Shown here: piece after piece, positions 9,465-17,400 of the stretch
Numbering within the stretch: position 1 is the first letter of the stretch
How the letters are laid out: each line of letters begins with the position of its first letter
DNA from: Pseudomonas sp. KBW05
Lineage (GTDB): Bacteria; Pseudomonadota; Gammaproteobacteria; Pseudomonadales; Pseudomonadaceae
Assembly (NCBI RefSeq): GCF_003852405.1
Contig: NZ_QAJM01000033.1
Location: forward strand, 23,431 to 87,430
DNA: 64,000 nucleotides
Direction of reading: 5' to 3'
Translations under genes and position numbers: made by a program
The notes under the pieces: generated by a model
What the model saw: the letters and a program-made list of their open reading frames with translations, nothing else
Database searches by the model: none
Told to the model about the DNA's origin: nothing

Positions 9465-11840
9465 TCAATGGGCGAACAGTGAGTTGCCCTTCTGCCCCGC
9501 CAACTTCTCGGGTTTGATCAGGAACCGCGCCAGTGCCGGCAACAGCCACAGCGCACCGAACATGTTCCACAGCAACATGAAGGTCAGCATCAGGCCCATG
9601 TCGGCCTGGAACTTGATCGCCGAGAAGATCCAGGTACACACGCCAATCGCCAGGCACAAACCGGTGAACAGCACAGCTTTACCAGTGGACTTGAGCGTCT
9701 GGTAATACGCCTCTTGCAGTGGCAAGCCGGCACGCAGGAAGCTTTCCAGGCGGCTGTAGATATAGATGCCGTAGTCCACGCCAATCCCCACACCCAGGGC
9801 CACCACCGGCAAGGTCGCGACCTTGACGCCGATACCCATGAACGCCATCAACGCGTTGCCCAGTACCGACGTCAGCACCAGCGGCAGCACGATGCACAGG
9901 GTCGCCGCCCACGACCGGAAGGTGATCATGCACATGGTCGCCACGCACAGGTACACCAGGATCAGAATGGTCAGTTCCGACTCCTTGATCACCTCGTTGG
10001 TCGCGGCTTCAATCCCGGCATTACCGGCGGCGAGGATGAATTCCAGGCCGTCCTTGTTGTTCTCCTTGGCAAATTCCTGCACCGCATGCACCGCACGGTC
10101 GAGGGTTTCGGCCTTGTGGTCGTTGAGGAACACCAGCACCGGCGCCAGGGAGCAATTGTTGTTGTACAGGCCATCGGCACGGGAGATCGAGCTGTTCAAT
10201 ACATCAGGGTTGCGCGACAGGGTTTCCCATTTCAGGTTGCCCTCGTTCATGCCCTTGATCATCTGCTTGGACACGGTCACCAACGAGATCGCCGACTGCA
10301 CGCCCTCGGTGTTCTGCATCTTCCACATCAACTGGTCGATGGGCGCCATCGCCTCGTAGCGCGAACAGCCCTCGGCAGCAGTCTTGACCATCACCACCAA
10401 TACATCGGAACTGGTGGAGTAGTTGCTGATGATGAAGTTGTTGTCTTTGTTGTAGCGCGAATCCGGGCGCAGTTCCGGCGCGCCCTGATCAAGGTCGCCG
10501 ATTTTCAGGTTCTGGCTGTACCAGAGGCCGCCGCCAAAGGCGACCAGCGCCAGGGCGATGGAGATCGGGGCGACTTTCGGGCTGGCAAAGTTCGACAGCA
10601 GGCGCCAGAACCCGTGTTCGCGATTCGCGTCTTTCTTACTCTTGGCGATGGCGCGCTTGCTGATGCCGACGTAGGAAATCGCCACCGGCAGCAGGATCAG
10701 GTTGGTAAACACGATCACCGCCACACCGATGGACGCACCGATGGCCAGTTCGCGGATCACGCCGATATCGATGATCAGCAGCGTAATAAAGCCCACCGCA
10801 TCCGCCAGAATCGCGATCATCCCCGGCAGGAACAGTTGCCGGAACGTACGTCGCGCCGCCGTCAACGCGTTGTCGGCCTCGCTGGATTGCAGGGCGATAC
10901 CGTTGATCTTCTGCACGCCGTGGGAAATACCGATGGCAAAGATCAGGAACGGCACCAGCATCGAATACGGATCGAGGCCAAAACCGAAAAAGTGCATCAG
11001 GCCCAGTTGCCAGATTACCGCCACCAACGTGGTGCTCAGTACGGCGATGGTGCTGCGCAGGCAGTTGGTGAACCACAGCAACAGGATCAGAGTAATGACA
11101 AACGCGATGCCGAAGAACATCACCACCATCACCAGGCCATCGATCAGGTCACCGACCTTCTTGGCGAAACCGACAATGTGGATCTTGACGTTGGGGTTCT
11201 GCGCCTCGAATTTGTCGCGGATCTTGTCTTCGAGTTCATGGGAGAACTTGCGATAGTCCAGGGCCAGCAACTTGCCCTGGTCCTGCGGGTCCGGGTAGGC
11301 CTCCAGCAGCGGGATATCGACGATGCTCGACTTGAAGTCATTGGACACCAGGCGCCCGACCTGGCCGGACTTGAGCACGTTGTTGCGCAGTTGATCGAGG
11401 CTTTCCGGCGAGCCGTTGTAGCTCTGCGGGATCACCTCTCCGCCGGCGAAGCCCTCTTCGGTCACTTCGGTCCAGCGCACGCTGGGGCTCCACAGCGACT
11501 TGAGGCCCGAGCGGTCGACGCCGGAGATGTAGAACACCTCGTCGTTGATCTGGCGCAGGGTCTCCATGTATTCCTGGGTAAAGATGTCACCGTCCTTGGC
11601 TTCCACCGAGATGCGCACCGTGTTGCCCAGGTTCGCCAGGTCATTGCGGTGCTCCATCATCTTCTCGATGAAGGGGTGCTTGAGGGGGATCATCTTTTCA
11701 AAGCTGGTGGACGGGCGAATCAACGTCGCCTGCCAGAACAGGAAAATGCTCACCAGCAGGCAGATCACGATCACTGCCGGGCGGTTGTTGAAGATCAGGC
11801 GCTCAAGAAAGGTCGCTTTATCGTTGTGATGACTGCTCAT
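9465..11840 (-). CDS. RND/MMPL superfamily exporter
   Basis: 791 aa with the two-fold MMPL/SSD topology: a TM helix at about 20-42, a large periplasmic loop, five TM helices, a second loop and five more TM helices. Typical features are the GFAKKVGDLIDGLVMVVMFFGIAF stretch entering the first helical bundle and GVGIGVDYGIYIYSRLESFL in the second. This family moves lipids or other hydrophobic molecules across or out of the inner membrane. The gene lies directly downstream of the YCF48-like gene (18 bases apart), and that pairing recurs in pseudomonads. An A-rich AATAATAA motif precedes the ribosome binding site. The substrate is unknown. Confidence 0.88.
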   Translation of the reverse strand: MSSHHNDKATFLERLIFNNRPAVIVICLLVSIFLFWQATLIRPSTSFEKMIPLKHPFIEKMMEHRNDLANLGNTVRISVEAKDGDIFTQEYMETLRQINDEVFYISGVDRSGLKSLWSPSVRWTEVTEEGFAGGEVIPQSYNGSPESLDQLRNNVLKSGQVGRLVSNDFKSSIVDIPLLEAYPDPQDQGKLLALDYRKFSHELEDKIRDKFEAQNPNVKIHIVGFAKKVGDLIDGLVMVVMFFGIAFVITLILLLWFTNCLRSTIAVLSTTLVAVIWQLGLMHFFGFGLDPYSMLVPFLIFAIGISHGVQKINGIALQSSEADNALTAARRTFRQLFLPGMIAILADAVGFITLLIIDIGVIRELAIGASIGVAVIVFTNLILLPVAISYVGISKRAIAKSKKDANREHGFWRLLSNFASPKVAPISIALALVAFGGGLWYSQNLKIGDLDQGAPELRPDSRYNKDNNFIISNYSTSSDVLVVMVKTAAEGCSRYEAMAPIDQLMWKMQNTEGVQSAISLVTVSKQMIKGMNEGNLKWETLSRNPDVLNSSISRADGLYNNNCSLAPVLVFLNDHKAETLDRAVHAVQEFAKENNKDGLEFILAAGNAGIEAATNEVIKESELTILILVYLCVATMCMITFRSWAATLCIVLPLVLTSVLGNALMAFMGIGVKVATLPVVALGVGIGVDYGIYIYSRLESFLRAGLPLQEAYYQTLKSTGKAVLFTGLCLAIGVCTWIFSAIKFQADMGLMLTFMLLWNMFGALWLLPALARFLIKPEKLAGQKGNSLFAH

Positions 11841-11855
11841 TGAATCCCCGCCTTC

Positions 11856-11863
11856 TTATTATT
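11856..11863 (-). promoter_or_regulatory. AANAANAA (Hfq/Crc-type) motif before the RND gene
   Basis: AATAATAA on the minus strand, just upstream of AAGAAGG and the ATG at 11840. It includes the TAA stop of the upstream YCF48-like gene (11859-11861), so any Hfq/Crc complex would sit on the gene junction. Confidence 0.5.
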
Positions 11864-12911
11864 TTGAGAGCTCTGCGCCGGCAACGGTGGCGACACGCAC
11901 GCCACCCTGCCCCGCGAGGATCAAGTTGCCGTTGCCTGCCGCCGTCACCGCCGATAGCGAAATACGGTCGGGCCGGTTGAAGACGCTGAAGGTCTGGCCA
12001 TCGTCATGGCTCACCACCACGCTGCCGCCGTTACCGACAACGACAAGGGCGCCGTCCTCCAGCAACGTCGCGCCGGACAAGCCAAACTCCAGCGCTCCCC
12101 GCGCCGCCTTGAGTTCGACCTGCTCCCAGGTCGTACCGAAATCCGTGGAGCGGTACAGGTTGCCGCGCAAGCCATAGGCCAAAAGGGTTTGCGGCTGCGC
12201 CGTGCTGATCACGCCGAACAGCGAGCCCTCGTACGGGCCTTCGAGTTTTTCCCAGGTCTGGCCGTCATCCCTGGAGCGGAACATGCTGCCCTGCTCGCCG
12301 ACGATAAACAGGCCCGCGTCCTTGATAAAGGCGATGGCATTGAGGTGGAACTGGTCTTCGTTGTCGAGGCGGTCGCTGACATCGGCCCAGGTTTTGCCGC
12401 CGTCGGTGGTTTCGATCAGCGCACCATAGGCGCCGACAGCCAGGCCGTGGTTGGCGTTGTTGAACCAGATATCCAGCAGCGGCGCTTCGCGCTTGAGGTC
12501 TTGATACTGCTGGGTCCAGGTGGCGCCGCCGTCGGTGCTGGCGAGGATTTGCGCATCGTGCCCGACGGCCCAGCCTTGTTTGTCATCGACGAAAAACACC
12601 GCCGTGAGCAACTGCCGGGTGGGGACTTTGGCTTGCGTCCAGGTCGCGCCCTGGTCATCGGAATAGAGGATATGCCCGCGATCACCGACCGCCACCAGGC
12701 GTTTGCCGGCATGCACCACGTCGATCATCAGGCCCTTGGCGGCCTTGGGCGATTCAATTGCAAACACCGCCGCGGCGGGGGTATCGCCAGCGGCCTGGGC
12801 GACGGTCGGCAACGCGACGGCCCCAAACAGCGAGAGCGCTGTGGCCAGCAACGCAACGCTGCGTGCGGCGCGTGGGCGGCAAACAACCCAACCCATGACA
12901 GGCTCACTCAT
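11859..12911 (-). CDS. YCF48-like (Asp-box/BNR) exported protein
   Basis: 350 aa. The start at 12911 is preferred over an in-frame ATG 162 bases upstream because GGAGAAGG lies immediately before it and a signal peptide follows (ARSVALLATALSLFGAVALPTVAQA). The mature part carries six Asp-box repeats of the form S/T-x-D-x-G-x-T-W or F: SDDQGATW, STDGGATW, TTDGGKTW, SRDDGQTW, STDFGTTW and SHDDGQTF. These make a beta-propeller like plant/cyanobacterial Ycf48/HCF136 assembly factors. It is probably a periplasmic partner of the adjacent RND exporter. Family knowledge gives no fixed substrate. Confidence 0.85.
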   Translation of the reverse strand: MSEPVMGWVVCRPRAARSVALLATALSLFGAVALPTVAQAAGDTPAAAVFAIESPKAAKGLMIDVVHAGKRLVAVGDRGHILYSDDQGATWTQAKVPTRQLLTAVFFVDDKQGWAVGHDAQILASTDGGATWTQQYQDLKREAPLLDIWFNNANHGLAVGAYGALIETTDGGKTWADVSDRLDNEDQFHLNAIAFIKDAGLFIVGEQGSMFRSRDDGQTWEKLEGPYEGSLFGVISTAQPQTLLAYGLRGNLYRSTDFGTTWEQVELKAARGALEFGLSGATLLEDGALVVVGNGGSVVVSHDDGQTFSVFNRPDRISLSAVTAAGNGNLILAGQGGVRVATVAGAELSK

Positions 12912-12925
12912 AGACCTTCTCCCAT

Positions 12926-12936
12926 TTATTATTGTT
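12926..12936 (-). promoter_or_regulatory. Overlapping AANAANAA motifs before the YCF48-like gene
   Basis: On the minus strand AACAATAATAA gives two overlapping AANAANAA matches a few bases upstream of the GGAGAAGG ribosome binding site. Confidence 0.5.
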
Positions 12937-13120
12937 AGGTCATCTCGCCTTCCCGGGCTCTGAAACCTGCAATCTAGAGCGCCTGGAGGAAGCAGGGGCC
13001 ATCCTATCGGGCTTTCGAATCGTCTGACAATCGGCGCTACGTTATCTTTTGTTAACTGGCGGCATTTGGCCACGGGCTGAATATAGCTGCATTCGCCAGA
13101 GTGATTGCCTGCGCATAGAT

Positions 13121-13164
13121 GAATTTTTATTCCATCTATTGAAATTAGAGAATTTTTATTCCAT
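13121..13164. promoter_or_regulatory. Two direct copies of a 15-base AT-rich box
   Basis: GAATTTTTATTCCAT occurs at 13121-13135 and again at 13150-13164, 29 bases apart start to start. Each copy has dyad character; the reverse strand reads GGAATAAAAATTC. They lie 40-85 bases upstream of the Gfo/Idh/MocA gene and could be a paired operator for an RpiR/IolR-like or other repressor. No regulator gene is adjacent. Confidence 0.5.
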
Positions 13165-13180
13165 TAATAGCGCCTCTGAA

Positions 13181-13188
13181 AACAATAA
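13181..13188 (+). promoter_or_regulatory. AANAANAA motif before the Gfo/Idh/MocA gene
   Basis: AACAATAA lies just upstream of the AAAGGA ribosome binding site of the gene starting at 13206, the usual place for Hfq/Crc repression. Confidence 0.5.
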
Positions 13189-13205
13189 TGCAAAGGACCA
13201 CGGCT

Positions 13206-14321
13206 ATGCGTGAACTCGGAATCGGCTTGATCGGCACAGGCTTCATGGGCCGCGCCCATGCCTTGGCGTTCAATAACGCCCGCGCGGTATTCGAACTGCC
13301 GGTACACCTAAAGCTGGCCGCCCTGGCCGACGCCGATACCGAGCGCGCACAACGCTGCGCCAGGGATTGGGGCTTTGCCCAGGCCCATGGCGACTGGCAA
13401 GCGCTGATCAACGACCCCAACGTCGATGTCGTGGCCATCACCACCCCCAACCACTTGCACTACCCCATGGCCATGGCCGCCATCGCGGCCGGCAAGGCGG
13501 TGTACTGCGAAAAACCCCTGGCCGTCAGCCTCGAACAGGCAGACGCCATGCGCCGTGCGGCGAGTGCCGCCGGTGTGGTGACGCGCGTGGGCTACAACTA
13601 CCAGCACAACCCGATGATCGCACTGGCCAGGCAGATGATCGCCCGGGGCGACCTGGGCGAAATCATCAGCTTCCAGGGCGAGTTCAGCGAAGACTTCATG
13701 GCCGACCCGACCTCACCCTGGTCGTGGCGCTGCGAAGTGGAACATGCCGGGGGCGCCCTCGCGGACCTGGGCAGCCACTTGCTGTCGATGGCGCGCTATC
13801 TGGTCGGTGATGTGACCAGCGTGTGCGCCGACACCCAGACCGTGCATGCCCTGCGCCCTGCCGTCAAAGGCAGCAGCGAGCACAAAACCATCGCCGTGGA
13901 TGATCAGGTACACGCGCTGCTGCGCTTCGCCAACGGCGCACGCGGCACCGTCAGCAGCAGCTGGCTCAAGCATGGCTACAAGAACCACCTGAGCTTTGAA
14001 ATCAGCGGGACTAAAGGCACGTTGGCCTTTGATCAGGAGCGGTTGAATGAACTGCAACTGTGCCGGGTCGGCCAGGACGGGTTCCAGCGCTTGCTCGCCG
14101 GCCCCGCCCTGCCCGGCTACGCCGCGTTCAGCCCTGCGGCCGGTCATCAGCTGGGGTACAACGAGCTGAAGACGCTGGAAGTGCAGGAACTGATCATGGC
14201 CGTGGCTGGCCAGGGTACGGATGGCACCGACTTTGAGGCGGCATGGGAGGTGGAGCGACTGGCAACGGCGATTCGCATCGCCGCTCGGGAAGAACGCTGG
14301 GTCGGCGTGGGGTCCGTCTAA
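13206..14321 (+). CDS. Gfo/Idh/MocA family oxidoreductase
   Basis: 371 aa. ATG 13206 is used because AAAGGA lies about 9 bases upstream; an in-frame ATG at 13188 has no ribosome binding site. The N-terminal Rossmann motif is IGLIGTGFMGRAHALAF, the catalytic-lysine motif is CEKPLAVS, and a C-terminal substrate domain with beta sheet follows. Members oxidise sugars, inositols or related polyols with NAD(P). The gene stands alone, divergent from the YCF48-like gene, with a pair of direct repeats upstream that suggests specific induction. The substrate is not deducible. Confidence 0.88.
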   Translation: MRELGIGLIGTGFMGRAHALAFNNARAVFELPVHLKLAALADADTERAQRCARDWGFAQAHGDWQALINDPNVDVVAITTPNHLHYPMAMAAIAAGKAVYCEKPLAVSLEQADAMRRAASAAGVVTRVGYNYQHNPMIALARQMIARGDLGEIISFQGEFSEDFMADPTSPWSWRCEVEHAGGALADLGSHLLSMARYLVGDVTSVCADTQTVHALRPAVKGSSEHKTIAVDDQVHALLRFANGARGTVSSSWLKHGYKNHLSFEISGTKGTLAFDQERLNELQLCRVGQDGFQRLLAGPALPGYAAFSPAAGHQLGYNELKTLEVQELIMAVAGQGTDGTDFEAAWEVERLATAIRIAAREERWVGVGSV

Positions 14322-14334
14322 AGCAGCTTTCTAC

Positions 14335-14362
14335 GGCGTACTCAACGGAGTCTGAGTACGCC
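14335..14362 (+). terminator. Hairpin after the Gfo/Idh/MocA gene
   Basis: A perfect 10-bp stem (GGCGTACTCA with TGAGTACGCC) and 8-base loop start 14 bases after the stop codon. No T-run follows, so intrinsic termination is uncertain. Confidence 0.55.
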
Positions 14363-14411
14363 GGCAAGGCGAACTACTCCTATACCGCCTCCACGGCACA
14401 CGCATAGGGTT

Positions 14412-14458
14412 TTCTGAGGGCGCAATCAGGCACGGCCTGAACACCTCTCTCAGAAGGA
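14412..14458 (+). promoter_or_regulatory. Leader inverted repeat reaching the ribosome binding site of the toxin-like gene
   Basis: TTCTGAG at 14412-14418 is complementary to CTCAGAA at 14449-14455, which runs into the AAGGA (14454-14458) that serves the TTG start at 14467. Folding would partly mask the ribosome binding site. Confidence 0.4.
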
Positions 14459-14466
14459 CTTAACCT

Positions 14467-17400
14467 TTGGCTACCGATTCCTCCCCGCTCCCCTTGAGCA
14501 GAGTGCTGGCCCAAGCGGTCACCACGCAATTCGCCAACCGCCCTACGCTTCATTCAGTCGTTTCCCAGAGATTGCACGACAGTGCCCAGGAGAAGTACCC
14601 GTCCCTGAGACTCGACATCGCCACCCTACGAGTGGCAGAACCCAGCAGCGCTGGCGCCTGGCATCTCAAACCCTTGATTGACCTTGCCCTCGAATTCCTG
14701 GCAACTGGCGTGCCCGTCGACTTTTCGGACAAACATTCGTCTGAGTACTACCTGTGCAATCGCGATACACCACAAGTACGCATCACCGCCAACAACGCAA
14801 AGATCGACATGCAAGTGATCGCGAGTCTGGTCAATGAGCTTCCCGTCGTCCTGCCCGTCGAACTCCAGAGCGCATTGGCAACCTTCTGGCAACACACTGG
14901 CAGCACCGGCACCAGCCGCTGGCAGTGGATGGGCGACCTGCTGCGCACCTCACTGCGCAACAGTGTCGCGCGCGCCAGCGGCCTGAGCGACGAACACCTG
15001 CAACTGCTCAACAACGTGCTTGATTACCCTGACAATCGCGAACGCGACAACCTGAACCTGCCTGGGGAACCCGTGCATGCCTACACCTTGGAGACCACCC
15101 TCATCCAGGGCGACCTGCGGGTCAGTGTGCAGGCAAGCGAGTTGCTGCTCGTACAAGGCACACGCGTAGTCTCTTGCGGTGTATCGGGCAATATCCGCAC
15201 CTACCCCAGCGTCGATGCGTTCGGCAGGGCCTGGTCCAGTGCCATTAAAAACAGCTATCAATCCGAACAGATCGTGTGGAAACGCTTCGAACCTGATGGC
15301 AACATTTTCGATACCCAGGCCGCACTGATTTTGAATCAGCAGCTTGAAAACCTGGCAGCCCTGCAACTGCCGGCCAACACCAGCGTCGCCGCACTGCAAG
15401 AGCGTTACGAGCGTGTCACGGACCCCGCGGCCCTGTTACTCAACGCCCCCGTCAGTACTGCGCTGCCGTTCTCCAAATTGCACGCGGTGTTACCCGAATG
15501 GCTTGCGCAAGGAACGTACGCCGAACGTAGTGCATACGCCCATCACCTGGCGGAACTGGCCACTATCAAGAAGCGTACCCATGGCCGCAGTTTCCTGGAC
15601 GGCATCGAGGGGCTGCGTACCTTTGCGGCAAAAAAACTGCAGGCGCTGATGCTCGCGGATCACCCCTCCGGGCCCGTTTACAACGCTGATGCGCTGGAGC
15701 TGACATATGCAGTGCCGGTGGGGGATATAGGTAGCAGCTACCTCGAACACGTGAGGATGACACTGACGGACCTGGCGCTGAAAAACCTGTCTGGAAAACC
15801 CAAGGGGCGCCTGACGTTAAGTAGTCAGGACAGCCAGGCACTCGCTACATGGCTCACGCCCGACTATGTCGAAGACCTCGTCACCCGAGCCGACATCGGC
15901 ACGGCGTACCCGGCACTGCTTGAGCGCTTGTTTTTTAACGACGGCGAGCAGTCCGATACACGTGAAACCCTGTTTGCCCAACAACTGCGCGTGCACTTGC
16001 CGATGACCGCGCTGGAGTTGGCCGTGCGGCAACAGTCGGGGATGACATGGCAAGGTTATCGATGGGTCGCCGCGGTGGTCAAAGAAACCGCGGCGGATCG
16101 CCGGGTGGATGACAAGGACATCGTCATCCACGCACTGGGGTTCTTGAGAAAGCCAGGCGCAGACCCCGATTACGTGACCGATATGTTTGTGATTGAAGAG
16201 CAGAGCTGTACCACAGGCCCGGTGATTCTCTATCGCCCGCAGTATGTGCCCGTGCTCTCGGAGTTCAGCTCGCGCGAGGCCCTGATGCAAGCCATCGCGG
16301 CGCCCGGAGCGTTGCAGGAGAGCGCATTGACCTGGCTCTCGGACGGCGCCCGCACGGTGTACGCCAATGGCGGGTTCCAGCAGCCCCACTACGTGCGGAT
16401 GGGCATCGGCATGGAGTTCGATACCTTGGAGATCCCGGCGCCTGCCACCTTGGCAACGTGCGCAAGCGACTCCGAGATTCTGCAATCGCTGAGCATCGGC
16501 CACTTGATGCAGCATCTGTTCGGCAGCTACGCCAGAGCCCTGGTGACAGTGGCCGACCGCCAATCGGTGTCTAATCACGAAAGCCGTTGGGCCAGTATCC
16601 AGGAAGGCGCAGGCTTATTGTTCAATACGGTGCTGCTTCCCCTGCTGAGGGGGCCGGCCATGCTGGTGGGCTGGATGCTGCAGATAACGTCAGGGCTGGC
16701 CCACGATATTCCGGCGCTGGAAAGCAGCGACCCGCAGGCACGGGAACTCGCATGGATCGACCTTTTATTGAACCTGGGCCTGGTACTGATACATGCCGGC
16801 GCCAACGCCGGCGAGCGCGCAACCAGCCGCCCGCTGAGTGAAGTCGGGCAACCTCCAGTCGCACTTGCCCCACTGCGCCGCACCCCGCAAACCCCGCTGG
16901 CTACACCCAGCCGGGTCAGGCAAGGCCCTGTCGGCCAGCCTTCACAACCTCCGGGCAACGGTAACACGCTGATTGACTTCAACCTGTCCACAGCCCGCGA
17001 AGCCTCGCGAGCGCGGCTGTTCGAGCAGTTGCTCAAAATACGCGTCGACTGGCCCAAGGATCTGCCAACACCGATGGCAACAGGTCCGTTCAAGGGCCTG
17101 TACTGGATCGACGCGACCTGGCACGCCAGCGTCAGGGGGCGACTGTTTCAAGTCAGCGTGGTGCCAGGTTTTGGTGACGTGTATGTGGTTCACCCCGAGC
17201 ACCCGGACCGCCCGGGGATCGAACTCAGGACCGACGGCCAAGGGCACTGGACACTCGAAGAGGGCTTGAAGCTGACAGGCGGCGGACGAAAAAATCGTGT
17301 GGCCGAAGCACGCAAGGCCAATGCTGAAAGACTCGTCTCCCTCAATAGTCGTAAAGCCGAGGCTGAACTGGCACTGGCACAGCGGGTACGAGATGAAAAT

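Noticed and set aside
9714-11843. 709-codon plus-strand open frame opposite the RND exporter
   Set aside because: It is antisense to a clear 12-TM exporter, is His/Gln/Arg-rich with no domain, and arises from GC-rich third positions.
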